DNA of 64,000 bases from Anaerolineae bacterium (GCA_025055175.1 JANWYT010000017.1:1-64000); one strand, 5' to 3'; positions 43,544-54,433 are shown, counted from the first letter of the stretch. A program made the numbers and translations. Notes: generated by a model from the sequence alone, not told the origin.

Positions 43544-45607
43544 CTAATCCAGCATTTCTTCCAGGGCCGAGGGCGTAGTGACGGGGCGCTGGCAGACGAA
43601 GGCGCGGCAGACGTAGACGGTGGGTGAGCCATCTAGGGCGCGGCGCTGGCGCAGCAGAGGGATGAAGGCCTGTTCATCGGCGTCTTGGCGGCTGAGGGCC
43701 ACCACCTGGTTGGGTCGGTAGGGGCGGCGGATCGTCGTCAGCAGTTCACGCATGGCGGGTGCAGTGGGATTGCCAATCAGGGCAATTTCGTCGCAGCCGC
43801 GTATGGCCACGTCTAGGGCATTGAGCGCTTCTCCGAAAGCCTGCGGGTACTGCTGCAAGGCGCTGGTGATGGGGCGGAAGACGCTGCGCGCAGCAGTTGC
43901 GTAACGCTCATCGCCTGTGTAGGCGTACAGGCGCAGCAATTGGCGAGCTATGATGTTGCTTCCGCTGGGGACGGCGTTATCTTGCAGGCTGCGCGGGCGC
44001 ACAATCAGCGTTTCATGGTCATCGCTAGTGTCGTAGAAGCCGCCGTCTTCCGCCACGAAGTGCTTCAGCACAGCTTCGGCTAGCTCCACCGCCACTTTGT
44101 ACCACTTGTCGATGAAGGTCGATTGGTAAAGCTCTAGAAAAGCGTCGATCAGCGCCGCGTAGTCTTCCAGAAAGGCGTTAATGCGCGCCTGCCCGTCCTT
44201 GTAGGTGCGCCACAGACGACCGTTGGGGCGCAACATGGCGCTCAGCAGGAACTCTCCGCAGCGCTCCGCAGCGCTCAGATAGTCGGATCGATCCAGGACG
44301 CGAGCTGCTTCGGCTAGGCTGGCCAGCATGAGGCCGTTCCAGCCCGCCAGAATCTTGTCGTCTAGGCCGGGCGGAACGCGCTGGGTGCGCGCGGCATACA
44401 GGCGGTCGGCAATGCGGCCCAGGGCGTCGCGCAGCTCATCTTCGCTCAGGCCCAGGCGACGAGCAGTGATGGCGTCGTCATTGGGGCGGTGCAGGATGTT
44501 TTTGCCCTCAAAGTTGCCGCCGCGCGTCATGCCCCAGGCTTCGATGGCGATATCGGCAGCATTGGGCAGTTCCTCGTTCATGGAGGCGAGAGCTTGGCGC
44601 ACCTCGTCCATCGTCCAGACGAAGAATTTGCCCTCCTCACCCTCGCTGTCGGCGTCGGTGGCGCTGTAGAAGCCACCCTCAGGTGCAGTCATCTCGCGCA
44701 GGACATAGTCGTAAACCTCTTCTGCGATGCGTCGGAAGAAGGAATCGCCCGTCATCTGCCAGGCGTGCAGATAGAGCCGAGAGAGCTGAGCGTTGTCGTA
44801 GAGCATTTTCTCGAAGTGCGGCACGAGCCATACGGCGTCTACGCTGTAGCGGTGAAAGCCACCACCGATCTGGTCGTAAATGCCGCCCTGAGCCATCTTG
44901 CGCAAGCTCAGCAGCACGGCTTCTAGGGCGTCGTCATCGACTTCGTGGCGGGCGTAGCGCAGCAAATACTCCAGGTTCATCGGATTGGGGAACTTAGGCT
45001 GCGTGCCGAAGCCACCGTTGATGGGGTCGATGTTGGCCATCATGCCTTTGGCGGCGCGGCGCAGCAGGCCTTCATTGAGGGCTTCGTCATGGGCAGGGAT
45101 GTTGAGGGTGCTACGATCCAGCACGCGCGTCAGGTCGTCGGCCTGCTGTTCCAACTCAGCGCGGCGGTTGCGGAAGGCGTCGGCGACGGCGCTCAGCACT
45201 TGGCGGAACGATGGCATACCGTAGCGCGGCTCGCGCGGATAGTATGTGCCGCCGTAGAACGGCTTACCCTGCGGCGTCAAGAAGACGGTCATTGGCCAGC
45301 CGCCATGTCCGCGCGTCATGGTCAGGACGGCTTGCATGTACACGTCGTCAACGTCGGGGCGCTCCTCGCGGTCTACCTTGACGTTGATGAAGTGAGCGTT
45401 CATCAGCTCTGCCGTCGGGCCATGTTCGAAGCTCTCATGGGCCATGACGTGGCACCAATGGCAGGCGCTGTAACCAACGCTGAGAAGGATGGGCTTATCC
45501 TGAGCCTGGGCGGCCTGGAAGGCTTCTTCGCCCCAGGGATACCAGTCAACTGGGTTGTCTTTGTGCTGGAGCAGGTAAGGGCTGGTTTCGTGAGCTAAGC
45601 GATTCAT
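43544..45607 (-). CDS. YyaL/SSP411 family protein (thioredoxin-fold DUF255 plus alpha/alpha-barrel)
   Basis: The 687-residue protein has an N-terminal thioredoxin-like domain starting '[30 protein letters not shown]' with CHWC in '[18 protein letters not shown]' near residue 48, then a large (alpha/alpha)6 barrel like that of glycoside hydrolases and epimerases ('[19 protein letters not shown]', '[31 protein letters not shown]', '[19 protein letters not shown]'). This is full length for the family. The molecular function of the family is not established. It is in a minus-strand run with an unknown protein upstream and the exonuclease directly downstream. Confidence 0.92.
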   Translation of the reverse strand: MNRLAHETSPYLLQHKDNPVDWYPWGEEAFQAAQAQDKPILLSVGYSACHWCHVMAHESFEHGPTAELMNAHFINVKVDREERPDVDDVYMQAVLTMTRGHGGWPMTVFLTPQGKPFYGGTYYPREPRYGMPSFRQVLSAVADAFRNRRAELEQQADDLTRVLDRSTLNIPAHDEALNEGLLRRAAKGMMANIDPINGGFGTQPKFPNPMNLEYLLRYARHEVDDDALEAVLLSLRKMAQGGIYDQIGGGFHRYSVDAVWLVPHFEKMLYDNAQLSRLYLHAWQMTGDSFFRRIAEEVYDYVLREMTAPEGGFYSATDADSEGEEGKFFVWTMDEVRQALASMNEELPNAADIAIEAWGMTRGGNFEGKNILHRPNDDAITARRLGLSEDELRDALGRIADRLYAARTQRVPPGLDDKILAGWNGLMLASLAEAARVLDRSDYLSAAERCGEFLLSAMLRPNGRLWRTYKDGQARINAFLEDYAALIDAFLELYQSTFIDKWYKVAVELAEAVLKHFVAEDGGFYDTSDDHETLIVRPRSLQDNAVPSGSNIIARQLLRLYAYTGDERYATAARSVFRPITSALQQYPQAFGEALNALDVAIRGCDEIALIGNPTAPAMRELLTTIRRPYRPNQVVALSRQDADEQAFIPLLRQRRALDGSPTVYVCRAFVCQRPVTTPSALEEMLD

Positions 45608-45623
45608 CGATGTCCTTGCTGAA

Positions 45624-46403
45624 CTACCAGGACAAATCTGGCGGCGTCTCGCTGGGGTTGGCAGAGACGGGAGCTTGCCACTGCTCGCCCAGCCAGGCTA
45701 CGAGCTGCTGAGTACAGGGCGGAGATAAGCGCACGGCGGCTTCGAAGTGGTTGGGCGAAAAGGCATAAAGGTTGGTGTGATTCCTACGCACTACCCAGAT
45801 GAGATAGTCGCGCTGCCAGCGCTGGGCGCTCCACAAGAAAGCTAGTCCGCCGCTGGGGCGACGCATGAGTTCCAGCCAGCGTTCGCGGTCTTTGACGCTG
45901 AGATCAGCTTGGACGAAGCGTAGGCTGAGCATAGCCGCCCAAGAGAACGACCAGTGAGTCACTTGGGTGCGCTGGTCAACCTCCACAATCAGCGAGGCAG
46001 CGCCGTCTTGAGTGCCGAGCGTAGCCACCTGACGCAGGCTCACCTTGCCCAGAGGACGTGTGTGTATCGTCGTCAGCATGGGCATGTTGGGCAGACGCTT
46101 GCTTAGTTCCAGGTCAAGATCGACCGTCCCGTCGAAGAACTGCTCTAGCAGCCAGGGAGCATCGGAGAGGGTGGGGGGCGTAGGTTCTTGGGCGCTGGAG
46201 TTCGCGACGGGCGGGGCAGGATGCGGCGCGAGCATAGTAGCCACTACACGACTGCGACTGATGGTAGACAAGCTGGGCGACTGGTTGGTATCAGCGCTCA
46301 GTTCCGCATTGCCGTTGTTCTGCAGCGTGTCGATGACCTTCTTCACGACTTCTGCAGGGCTGAGGGGCTTGGGGGCTTGGGAGGGCGTCTTCGGGGCAGA
46401 CAT
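45624..46403 (-). CDS. Protein of unknown function with Pro/Ser/Thr-rich N-terminal half
   Basis: The 259-residue protein has a low-complexity first 85 residues (Pro, Ser, Thr, Ala), then a folded region with '[79 protein letters not shown]' and '[29 protein letters not shown]'. There is no signal peptide or membrane helix. I recognise no family. It precedes the DUF255 gene by 16 nt and so belongs to the same transcript. Its start faces ftsH across about 150 bp. Confidence 0.65.
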   Translation of the reverse strand: MSAPKTPSQAPKPLSPAEVVKKVIDTLQNNGNAELSADTNQSPSLSTISRSRVVATMLAPHPAPPVANSSAQEPTPPTLSDAPWLLEQFFDGTVDLDLELSKRLPNMPMLTTIHTRPLGKVSLRQVATLGTQDGAASLIVEVDQRTQVTHWSFSWAAMLSLRFVQADLSVKDRERWLELMRRPSGGLAFLWSAQRWQRDYLIWVVRRNHTNLYAFSPNHFEAAVRLSPPCTQQLVAWLGEQWQAPVSANPSETPPDLSW

Positions 46404-46513
46404 CGTCTAGTCCTATCTCTCGTGCGTCAAGTATAATTTAAGAGAAGCGATTGTGCCAAACCCCTTCACGCCGCGTTGAACCAGCATTAGCACGATTCTA
46501 ACACGCAGGTAGG

Positions 46514-46519
46514 TATAAT
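46514..46519 (+). promoter_or_regulatory. -10 box (TATAAT) before ftsH
   Basis: A consensus TATAAT lies 36 nt upstream of the ftsH ATG. A heat-shock sigma promoter cannot be excluded or shown from this sequence. Confidence 0.5.
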
Positions 46520-46555
46520 CCCCGTATAAAGGCGCAGTCTCTGAATAGGTAGACG

Positions 46556-48544
46556 ATGGCACACAACAACTCAAACAACTCTAGCAACAATCGTCCTTCG
46601 GGGCGTCCTACACCTCCTGGCGGAGAGCGTCCGCCTCAGATGCCCGACTGGCGCAAGTGGGTTTGGCCCGGCGTCCTGCTGCTGTTCTTGGTCTGGACTC
46701 TGCTCTCGTCGGGCAGTCTGATGAGCGGCTCGCTCAGCAGCTCTGCAAGCCAAGTACCCTTCTCTACTGTGCGCAACGAAGCTGCAAACAACATCGCGCG
46801 CATCATCTTCGACGCTAATGGCGTGCAGGCTAGCGGGCAATTCATTCGTCCCATCACTGCGCAGCTGGCCGATGGCCGCACGGTCAACATCCAGCGCTTC
46901 ACGACCATCCTGCCACCTGGCGGCGCGCAGGCTCTGCAAAACATCCTCTCCGAGCGCAACCCTCAGGCGCTGGTGGAGAGTACACCACCAGAGAGCTTGC
47001 CTTTGCTGCTGGGCATTTTAATACAGTTCCTGCCCTTCCTGCTCATCATCGGCTTCTTTGTCTGGATGTCGCGGCGCGCCAACGGCCAGATGAACGGCGT
47101 CTTCGGCTTTGGCCGCAGCAACGCCAAACAGTATACCGCCGAGCAGCCGCGCGTCACCTTCGCCGATGTAGCAGGCCAGGACGCCGCCAAGCGCGAGCTA
47201 GAAGAAGTCGTCGACTTCCTCAGCAACCCAGAGAAGTACATCTCACTGGGGGCGCGCGTGCCGCGAGGTGTGTTGCTGGTTGGCCCTCCAGGGACGGGCA
47301 AGACGCTCATGGCCCGCGCCGTAGCCGGCGAAGCCAACTGCGCCTTCTTCAGCATCGCTGCGTCCGAATTCGTCGAGATGTTCGTCGGCGTGGGCGCGGC
47401 CCGTGTGCGCGACTTGTTCAGCAAGGCCAAAGAAAATTCGCCAAGCATCGTATTCATCGACGAGATTGACGCGGTGGGCCGTCAGCGCGGCGCTGGCTTG
47501 GGCGGCGGTAACGACGAACGCGAGCAGACGCTCAACCAGATGCTGTCTGAGTTGGATGGCTTCGATCAGTCTTCGACGGTGATCGTCATGGCCGCCACCA
47601 ATCGCCCCGATGTCCTCGATCCAGCCCTGTTGCGCCCAGGCCGCTTTGACCGCCAGGTGACAGTAGACCTGCCCGACCGCAATGGACGTCTGGATATCCT
47701 CAAGATTCACACCAAAGGCAAGCCACTGGCTGCTGACGTGGACATTGAAGCCATCGCCTCGGCGACAGTGGGCTTCAGCGGCGCCGACCTGGCCAATCTG
47801 GCCAACGAAGCCGCCCTGAACGCAGCCCGCTATAACCGCAAGAAGATCACTCAGAGCGACTTCACCTCGGCATTTGAGCGCATCATCCTCGGCACAGAAC
47901 GCCCGCCGCTCTCCAACCCAGAAGAGCGCCGCGTGGTTGCCTACCACGAAGCCGGCCATGCTCTAGCGGCGCTGCTCACTCAGGGGGCGGATAACGTCCT
48001 CAAGGTGACGATTACGCCGCGCGGCCAGGCTCTGGGCATCACTGCCTTTATGCCAGAAGACGACCGCCGTAACTATCCGCGCACCTACCTAGAAGCGACG
48101 CTCAACGTGGCTTTGGGTGGGCGCGTGGCGGAAGAGCTGGTCTTTGGCGACGTGACGACCGGCGCCAGCAACGACTTGCTGCGCGTGACCAACATCGCGC
48201 GGCGCATGGTGGCTCAGTTCGGCATGAGCGAGGCTATTGGCCCACTGAACTTCGGCGAGACGGAGACACAGCCTTTCCTGGGCTATACTATTGGCCAGGG
48301 GCGCAGCTACAGCGAGACGACGGCAGCCCGCATTGACGCTGAGGTGCGCAAGATTGTAGAGACGGCCTATCAGCGCACGCGCACTCTGCTCACTCAGAAT
48401 CGTGACAAACTGGATTTGATCGCTAATGAGCTGCTAGCGGCTGAAGTCGTGGAACGCGACCGCCTGTTGGAGCTGATGGGCATGGACGCTAATAAGCCCA
48501 TTGACGTGCCGACGGTGGACGCGCACCAGCGCACGGACGACTGA
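46556..48544 (+). CDS. ftsH: ATP-dependent zinc metalloprotease FtsH
   Basis: This 662-residue membrane AAA+ protease degrades misfolded membrane proteins and regulators. It has an Asn/Pro-rich cytoplasmic N-tail, a first membrane helix near residue 40 ('[19 protein letters not shown]'), a small extracytoplasmic domain, a second helix near 160 ('[23 protein letters not shown]'), then AAA: Walker A GPPGTGKT near 242, Walker B '[16 protein letters not shown]', SRH '[25 protein letters not shown]', and the zinc site HEAGH near 463 with the third ligand in the later helix. The length is normal. It is monocistronic with a TATAAT upstream and a long hairpin downstream. Confidence 0.96.
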   Translation: MAHNNSNNSSNNRPSGRPTPPGGERPPQMPDWRKWVWPGVLLLFLVWTLLSSGSLMSGSLSSSASQVPFSTVRNEAANNIARIIFDANGVQASGQFIRPITAQLADGRTVNIQRFTTILPPGGAQALQNILSERNPQALVESTPPESLPLLLGILIQFLPFLLIIGFFVWMSRRANGQMNGVFGFGRSNAKQYTAEQPRVTFADVAGQDAAKRELEEVVDFLSNPEKYISLGARVPRGVLLVGPPGTGKTLMARAVAGEANCAFFSIAASEFVEMFVGVGAARVRDLFSKAKENSPSIVFIDEIDAVGRQRGAGLGGGNDEREQTLNQMLSELDGFDQSSTVIVMAATNRPDVLDPALLRPGRFDRQVTVDLPDRNGRLDILKIHTKGKPLAADVDIEAIASATVGFSGADLANLANEAALNAARYNRKKITQSDFTSAFERIILGTERPPLSNPEERRVVAYHEAGHALAALLTQGADNVLKVTITPRGQALGITAFMPEDDRRNYPRTYLEATLNVALGGRVAEELVFGDVTTGASNDLLRVTNIARRMVAQFGMSEAIGPLNFGETETQPFLGYTIGQGRSYSETTAARIDAEVRKIVETAYQRTRTLLTQNRDKLDLIANELLAAEVVERDRLLELMGMDANKPIDVPTVDAHQRTDD

Positions 48545-48574
48545 AGGCAGCGCCGCTAGGCCCTCCCATCCTCT

Positions 48575-48619
48575 TGTGCCTGAGCGAAGTCGTTGTTCAC
48601 AGAGACTCGCCCAGGCACA
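48575..48619. terminator. Long imperfect hairpin between ftsH and the EF-G-like gene
   Basis: TGTGCCTG pairs with CAGGCACA at the base and a CGA-GTC/GAC-TCG stem continues inside, separating two convergent genes. It lacks a U-tract on both strands. Confidence 0.5.
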
Positions 48620-48629
48620 GCGCATCATC

Positions 48630-50708
48630 TCATCCTGTGGCTTCAGCTTTGTTCTGTGCGATGATATCAGCCTGCAGGTGCTGCGGCACGCGCTCGTAAT
48701 GCGAGAAAGTCATCGTGTAGATGCCGCGTCCGCCGGTCATGCTGCGCAGCTGGTTGCTGTAACGTAGCATTTCGGCTAGCGGCACTTGTGCGCTGATGAC
48801 GCTCTTGAGGCCAACGGTGTCCATGCCCATGATGCGCCCACGTCGCGTGTTCAGGTCGCCCATGACATCGCCCATCATGGTCTCTGGCACAGTGATCTGC
48901 ACATTCATGATCGGCTCCAGCAGGGTGGGGTTGGCGGCCATGAACGCTTCTTTGAAGGCTTCGCGACCAGCAATCTGGAAGGCAATGTCTTTGCTATCGA
49001 CGGGATGTTCTTTGCCGTCGAAGATGATGGCTTTCACGTTGACGATGGGATAGCCAGCCAGCACGCCGTTCTCCAAGACGCCGCGCACGCCTTTCTCTGT
49101 CGAGGCGACGAAGGGAGCGGATACCGCGCCGCCCACGATCTGCGACTCGAAGACAAAATCGCCCTCGTGAGGCATAATACGGAGGCTGACTTCGCCGAAT
49201 TGGCCAGCGCCGCCCGTTTGCTTCTTGTGACGATAGGTGGCCTCTTTGGTGGTCGTGATCGTCTCGCGATAGGGGACGCGTGGCAAGTGCGTGTCAATGC
49301 CCACGCCCAGCGCTTCAGCGCGCGCAATCGTCACCGCGATATGAATCTCGCCCATGCCTTCCAGGATGACTTGCTTGGTCTCTGGGTCTTGCCGCCAGCG
49401 CAGGGTGGGGTCAGCGGCGCACAGGCTGGTGAGGACGGTGCCGATCTTGGCGCTATCGGCCTGGGTGCGCGGGGTGACGGCTACGCTGTAAATGGGCTGC
49501 GGAAATTCTGGGCGGACAATTTCGAAGTCTTTGTCCTTGTCGCCTATGGTGTCGCCTGTCTTGGTGGCTTGTAGCTTGGCCACCACGCCTAAATCGCCCA
49601 CGTGCAGGCGCGGCGCAGGGATTTGTTCCTTACCGCGCATCTCCATCACCGTGCCGAAGCGTTCTTCCTGTCGCGAGCTGTTGTTGTAGTTGCGACTGTC
49701 ACTGCTGATGACGCCGCTGAAAATACGGAAGTAGCTCATCTGGCCTACGTAGCGATCCGTCGCTGTCTTGAAGACGTAGGCTGCTAGAGGCGCGTCGTCT
49801 TTTTGAGGGGGCATGAGATATTCGCGCTTCTCAGCGCCGGGGCGCAAGATGCCCACGCGACGCACTTCCGGTGACGAGGTGTAAACAATGAGAGCTTCCA
49901 TGAGCGGCACGACGCCGATATTCTGCGTGCCGCTGGTGGCGAAGACGGGGACAGTGTTCAGCAGATGGCTTCTGGCCGCCTTGCGCATACCGTCGCGGAT
50001 GTCTTCGTAGCTCAACGTCCCCTCGTCGAAGTACTTCTGCATGAGGTCGTCATCGGCTTCAGCGGCTGCTTCCATCACTACCAAGTGAGCCGCTTCGACC
50101 TCATCGACCATGTCAGCGGGCAGCTCGCTGCGCTCCGACCCAACGCCCATGTAGGCCTTGCGCGTCACTGTGTTGGCGACGCCTTTGAAGCTGGCCTGCT
50201 GACCAATAGGCATGGTCACTGGGACGAACTTGTATTTGGGGAAGGCGACGCGCAGTTGCTCAAGCGCGCCTTTGTAGCTAGCGTTCTCCCGATCCATCTT
50301 GTTGATGACGACGATGATCGGCTGCTGATATTCGCGGGCGTACTCCCAAACCAGCTCTGTGCCGACTTCGACGCCGCTCACCGCGTCCACCACTACGATC
50401 ACAGAGTCAGCGACGCGGATGGCGTTCTTCATCTCGCCCAAGAAGTCAGTGTAGCCGGGCGTATCTAGCACGTTGATCTTGTGGTCAGCAAATTCTAGTT
50501 GGATGAGCGAGGTAGACAAAGAGAGTTTGCGCGCCTTCTCCTCTTCTTCCCAATCGCTGACTGTCGTGCCGTCCTCTATGCGGCCCATGCGACTGATCGC
50601 TCCGGCGTTGAACAGCATGGCCTCGACCAGCGAGGTCTTGCCGCTGCTCTGATGGCCGACCAGGGCCACGTTGCGTAATTTATCGGTGGTGTATTCTTTC
50701 ATGGCCAT
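48630..50708 (-). CDS. Elongation factor G-like GTPase (EF-G2 type)
   Basis: The 692-residue translational GTPase has G1 'GHQSSGKTSLVEAML' (not the GHVDAGKT/GHIDAGKT of canonical EF-G), a G3 'NVLDTPGYTDF', and G4 'VINKMDREN', followed by EF-G domains II-V ('KTATDRYVGQMSYFRIFSGVI', 'RQDPETKQVILEGMGEIHIAVTIARAEALGV', 'GAVSAPFVASTEKGVRGVLENG', 'IMNVQITVPETMMGDVMGDLNTRRGRIMGM'). The altered P-loop and the unusual switch I region place it with the EF-G2 paralogues of unclear function (found in Thermus, mycobacteria and others), not the primary fusA. No tuf, rpsL or rpsG lies nearby, agreeing with that. Confidence 0.9.
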   Translation of the reverse strand: MAMKEYTTDKLRNVALVGHQSSGKTSLVEAMLFNAGAISRMGRIEDGTTVSDWEEEEKARKLSLSTSLIQLEFADHKINVLDTPGYTDFLGEMKNAIRVADSVIVVVDAVSGVEVGTELVWEYAREYQQPIIVVINKMDRENASYKGALEQLRVAFPKYKFVPVTMPIGQQASFKGVANTVTRKAYMGVGSERSELPADMVDEVEAAHLVVMEAAAEADDDLMQKYFDEGTLSYEDIRDGMRKAARSHLLNTVPVFATSGTQNIGVVPLMEALIVYTSSPEVRRVGILRPGAEKREYLMPPQKDDAPLAAYVFKTATDRYVGQMSYFRIFSGVISSDSRNYNNSSRQEERFGTVMEMRGKEQIPAPRLHVGDLGVVAKLQATKTGDTIGDKDKDFEIVRPEFPQPIYSVAVTPRTQADSAKIGTVLTSLCAADPTLRWRQDPETKQVILEGMGEIHIAVTIARAEALGVGIDTHLPRVPYRETITTTKEATYRHKKQTGGAGQFGEVSLRIMPHEGDFVFESQIVGGAVSAPFVASTEKGVRGVLENGVLAGYPIVNVKAIIFDGKEHPVDSKDIAFQIAGREAFKEAFMAANPTLLEPIMNVQITVPETMMGDVMGDLNTRRGRIMGMDTVGLKSVISAQVPLAEMLRYSNQLRSMTGGRGIYTMTFSHYERVPQHLQADIIAQNKAEATG

Positions 50709-50833
50709 GACAAAAAATCCTCTCAGTTTGGCAGTGGAAGGAGGGTTGTGGCCTGAGAAGGTCAGAACCCCATGTTTGAAAGGCGCATTATCGACGCTTC
50801 AAGCAAATTTTAAGGCGGTGTGAGGGCCTTGTC

Positions 50834-50864
50834 AAAAAACGAGGGGCGACGCCTATCGCCCCTC
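50834..50864 (-). terminator. Rho-independent terminator of the ABC exporter operon
   Basis: GAGGGGCGA and TCGCCCCTC form a perfect 9-bp stem with a 6-nt loop; on the minus strand it is followed directly by GTTTTTTGAC. It lies 30 nt past the stop of the last permease gene (50894). The interval from there to 50708 is the EF-G-like gene's upstream region. Confidence 0.9.
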
Positions 50865-50893
50865 AGCCTGTGTTTTTCAGCCTGCCTCGGCGC

Positions 50894-52141
50894 TCAGCCG
50901 CGCAGCAACTTGGGCAGATCGCGCCACTTGGGCGTCTGCCCGCTCAGCAGGGTTTGCACGCGGAATAGGCGCGCTGCCAACCACACAGCGCCAATTAACC
51001 CTATCACCTGCATACCTAGACTGAGGACGATCTCTAGAACAGGAACTTCTACGATGGTAATACGTATCAACATGCTGATCGGGCCTGATAAAGGCAGAAT
51101 GCTCAAGATGGTCGGCAGGGTGGCGTTGGGCGTTTGCAGGAAGATTCCGAACAGGTACAAAGGGATGACAGACGGCAGGACGAAGACGAAGATGTACTGC
51201 GAGCCGTCGGTCAGAGAGCTGGACAGTGCGCCGATAGCGCCATAGATGGCCGCAAAGGTGAAGTAGGCCAGGACGAAATAGGCCAGCATGATCGGTAAGC
51301 GCTCATACGGCACTTGGATGTTGAGCAGCGCAGTGGCTGTCTGGAAGGCCGGGAGCTGCACAGCAGTGTTGAGGGCTAGCAGACCCAGACCCACCCACAG
51401 GACGATCGCTAGGAGGCCCTGCGTGCCATAAGCCAGGATTTTGCCCCCTAGCAGTTCCAGCGGGCGCACGCTAGAGATGAGGACTTCGATAGCTTTGTTC
51501 TCCTTCTCCTCGATGACGCCCTGCATGAGGTAGCCGCTGCTGACGAACAAACCGAGCAGAAAGACGATGGTGAAGACGTAGACCAGGATGAAGTCGGCGT
51601 CCTCGTTGGTCGCTTGAGTGCCGTCTCGGCTGGTGCGACTGAGGTTGAATAGCTCCAAGTTCACTGGCCTGCTCAGGCGGCGCAAGAGTCGCGGCTCGAC
51701 GTCTTCGACGACGGTCTCGTAGAAGAGCTGTTCCAGCGGCGCGCTCGTAATGCGATCCAGTGCGACGTTGGGGGTATGCAGCCGCACGTCGCCCGTCTCG
51801 GCCCAATCCTCAGCAACCACGTACAGCGCATCGATCTTGCCACTGCGCACGTCGGCGCGGGCCTGCTGTTCATCATCGTAGAGGGTGATACGGCTGGCCA
51901 AGCTCTCTGGCACTTTGCGGAAAGCGCCAGAGTAATCGACAATCCCGGCGCGTTGAATGCCGCGAAAGTCGAACTGGCGCACGACCTCTTGCGGATCAGG
52001 CGCTGCGGCGCCTGCCAGGAAGTTATAGCCGAAGGCGAAGACGAACAGGCTGAGCGGCAAGCCCAGCGTCCCTACCCAGTAGCCGCGTCGCTTGAGTTGC
52101 GTCGTCAGCTCGTACCAGAAGACCGTCCACAGCTTGTTCAT
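50894..52141 (-). CDS. ABC-2 type exporter permease (NatB/YhaP-like), second subunit
   Basis: The 415-residue permease has an N-terminal helix ('YWVGTLGLPLSLFVFAFGYNFLAG'), a large extracytoplasmic domain to about residue 200, and five to six C-terminal helices with the 'VFLLGLFVSSGYLMQGVIEEKENKAIEVLISSVRPLELLGGKILAYG' signature of the ABC-2/NatB family. I chose the ATG at 52141, with GGAGGTGCGCGC directly upstream and an ATGA overlap with the preceding gene; the open frame extends 59 codons upstream inside that gene and is not coding. It is the paralogue of the preceding permease, so the transporter is probably a heterodimer. Confidence 0.9.
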   Translation of the reverse strand: MNKLWTVFWYELTTQLKRRGYWVGTLGLPLSLFVFAFGYNFLAGAAAPDPQEVVRQFDFRGIQRAGIVDYSGAFRKVPESLASRITLYDDEQQARADVRSGKIDALYVVAEDWAETGDVRLHTPNVALDRITSAPLEQLFYETVVEDVEPRLLRRLSRPVNLELFNLSRTSRDGTQATNEDADFILVYVFTIVFLLGLFVSSGYLMQGVIEEKENKAIEVLISSVRPLELLGGKILAYGTQGLLAIVLWVGLGLLALNTAVQLPAFQTATALLNIQVPYERLPIMLAYFVLAYFTFAAIYGAIGALSSSLTDGSQYIFVFVLPSVIPLYLFGIFLQTPNATLPTILSILPLSGPISMLIRITIVEVPVLEIVLSLGMQVIGLIGAVWLAARLFRVQTLLSGQTPKWRDLPKLLRG

Positions 52142-53379
52142 GCGCGCACCTCCTGAGTTTGGCGTTGCGTCTGGCCACTGCGGATGACGCGCCAAATTTC
52201 GCGCGGGGTGGGCGATTTGCCGTACAGCAAAATGCCCCAGCGGAACAGACGGGCTGCAATCACTAGCACCAAAAGCGTCGTCAACAGCAGCAGGCCCAGG
52301 CTGAGCAGAACTTGCCACAGCGGCACTGCCACAAAACTCATGCGGAAGATCATGGCCATGCCAGAGGTGACGGGAATCAGCGAGAGCAATGTGGGCAGTG
52401 GGCCGTTGGCGTCGCTGAAGAAATTGAAGATGAAGAACAGCGGCAACACCAGAGGCAAAGTGACGATACCGGCATAGGAGCGACTCTCTTGTTCGCTGTC
52501 CACGATGGCGCCGAAGCCTGCTAGCAGGCTGCCTAACAGAAAATAGGTCAGCACAAAGTAAGCCAACACCACCAGCAATAGATCGAGCGGCAGGGCTACT
52601 GCTTCCAAGAAGGGCAGATCACCTCCCAGGCGCAGCGCCACCAGGCCGATCGCCAGCCATACCACCACCTGTACCAGACCAATCGCTCCCAAGCCCAAGA
52701 CCTTGCCGGCCAGCAGATCGAGCGGCTTCACAGTGGTGACGAGGATCTCCATCAGCCGATTGGTCTTCTCCTCTACGACGCCGGCCATGAGGAACTGGCT
52801 GGTGAGTTGCAGCGTGAGCATGAACAGGACGACGAAGGCCATCGGCAAGATGAACAGGCCGAAGACGTTGTCGCGCGTCAGAGTGCGGCCTGTGTCTTCA
52901 ACGTAGATACTCATTCGGGCTGGATTGAGCAGGCGATCTGCGTAGCGTGCTTCGCCGACCTGGATCATCAGCGCTTCTGCGATTAGCTCTTCGACGCGCT
53001 CTTGCAGGTCTTCGGCTACTGTGCCGTAGCTGTACAAGCCTACTTTGCCATCGGCATAGTAGTTCGGGCCGATCTGGATGAGAGCATCCAGCGTGCCATC
53101 GTCTAGGGCTGTCTGAGCGCTCTCCCAATCCTTATAAGAACGGATGTTTTCGCGGGCCAGCAGTTCAGCGGGCAGCAAATCGACGGCCTGGTACAGGCCT
53201 AAACGTTCTCCTTCGACCTCGCCGCTGTCGATGGTGGAAGCCGTAATCCACGCCACTATGACCATGACGACGACGATGAACAGCGGAATGCCAAAAGTCG
53301 CGAACAAGAACGACGGTTTGGTGATGTTGCTGATGAATTCGTGACGTGCCACCAACCACCAGCGTCTTTGGTGCGTCAT
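52138..53379 (-). CDS. ABC-2 type exporter permease (NatB/YhaP-like), first subunit
   Basis: The 413-residue membrane protein has the same architecture as its downstream partner: an N-terminal helix, a large extracytoplasmic domain, and six C-terminal helices including 'VVEEKTNRLMEILVTTVKPLDLLAGKVLGLGAIGL'. It overlaps the ATPase gene (ATGA at 53376-53379) and the next permease (52138-52141), so all three are translationally coupled. Homologues export Na+ or small amphiphilic compounds; the substrate here is unknown. Confidence 0.9.
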   Translation of the reverse strand: MTHQRRWWLVARHEFISNITKPSFLFATFGIPLFIVVVMVIVAWITASTIDSGEVEGERLGLYQAVDLLPAELLARENIRSYKDWESAQTALDDGTLDALIQIGPNYYADGKVGLYSYGTVAEDLQERVEELIAEALMIQVGEARYADRLLNPARMSIYVEDTGRTLTRDNVFGLFILPMAFVVLFMLTLQLTSQFLMAGVVEEKTNRLMEILVTTVKPLDLLAGKVLGLGAIGLVQVVVWLAIGLVALRLGGDLPFLEAVALPLDLLLVVLAYFVLTYFLLGSLLAGFGAIVDSEQESRSYAGIVTLPLVLPLFFIFNFFSDANGPLPTLLSLIPVTSGMAMIFRMSFVAVPLWQVLLSLGLLLLTTLLVLVIAARLFRWGILLYGKSPTPREIWRVIRSGQTQRQTQEVRA

Positions 53380-54347
53380 ACGGCCTCCTTCTCAACTTCG
53401 CGCTCGGCTTCGCGACGGTTGAGCCAACGCACTTCCTGCGCGTCCTCTTCAGCCACTTGGATGAAGATGTCGTCCAGCGACGGCACGGCGCGTTCAAAGC
53501 GCTCAATCGTCAGGCTGTCGTCGCGGGCGATGGCAGCCAGCACATCATCGTAGCTGACTTCGGGACGCAGATGCAGGCGCACTGCGCCGCGCCGCTGCTC
53601 GTTGAGCGACTCGACTTGGGTCACGCCGTCCAATCTGGACCAATCGCCCTGGCCCTCGACGATGATGGCGTGGATGGCGTACTGCTCGCGGATGGCCTGA
53701 ACTTCGCCGTAGAGGCGCTGCTGGCCGCGACTAATCATCAACAGGCGGTCGGCCATCTCCTCCACCTGATTCATCTGGTGGGTACTCATCACGATCGCCG
53801 AGCCTTTTTGGCGCAACTCGTACAGCCATTCTTTGACGACCATGCGATTCACTGGGTCAAGGCCGCTGAATGGCTCGTCGATGATGAGCAGACGCGGCTC
53901 GTGCATGACCGTCACGGCAAACTGCACCTTCTGTTGCATGCCCTTGCTCAGGTCGCTGACCTTTTTCTTGGCGAAATCAGCCAGCTCCAGGCGCTCTAAG
54001 TAGCTCATGGCCCGCTTGCGCGACTCGGCGGGCTTGAGGCCCTTAAGCGTCCCCAGGTAGGTCATCATGTCCAAGACTTTCTGCGATTTGTACAGGCCGC
54101 GTTCTTCGGGCAGGTAGCCAATCTGGTTTTTAGCAGCGTCATCCAGCGGACGACCAAAGACGCGGATTGTGCCGCTGTCAGGGCGGATGATGTCGAGGAT
54201 CATGCGGATGGTCGTGCTTTTGCCGGCGCCATTCGGGCCGAGCAGGGCGAAAATCTCGCCGAAGCGCACCTCAAACGTGGCTTCGCGCACCGCTTGGAAC
54301 TGACCAAAAGCTTTGGCAATGTGTTGAACATCGACAGCGGGTGACAT
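53376..54347 (-). CDS. ABC exporter ATP-binding protein (NatA-like)
   Basis: The 323-residue ATPase has Walker A 'LLGPNGAGKSTTIRMILDIIRPDSG', Q loop 'GYLPEERGLYKSQKVLDMMTYLGTLKGL', signature 'DLSKGMQQKVQFAVTVMHEPRLLIIDEPFSGLDPVN' and a C-terminal extension of about 90 residues ('HAIIVEGQGDWSRLDG...'), as in the NatA/DUF4162 subfamily. LSKGMQQK replaces the usual LSGGQ, a known NatA variant. AGGGAGG precedes the ATG at 54347. It heads the minus-strand exporter operon that ends at the terminator 50834-50864. Confidence 0.93.
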   Translation of the reverse strand: MSPAVDVQHIAKAFGQFQAVREATFEVRFGEIFALLGPNGAGKSTTIRMILDIIRPDSGTIRVFGRPLDDAAKNQIGYLPEERGLYKSQKVLDMMTYLGTLKGLKPAESRKRAMSYLERLELADFAKKKVSDLSKGMQQKVQFAVTVMHEPRLLIIDEPFSGLDPVNRMVVKEWLYELRQKGSAIVMSTHQMNQVEEMADRLLMISRGQQRLYGEVQAIREQYAIHAIIVEGQGDWSRLDGVTQVESLNEQRRGAVRLHLRPEVSYDDVLAAIARDDSLTIERFERAVPSLDDIFIQVAEEDAQEVRWLNRREAEREVEKEAV

Positions 54348-54433
54348 GCGGCCTCCCTGAAAATAATGTTTGAATTCTTTTGAACATTGTAGGCTCATTT
54401 GCGCTCTTTGGCAATACAAATCGCAAGCTCCCC

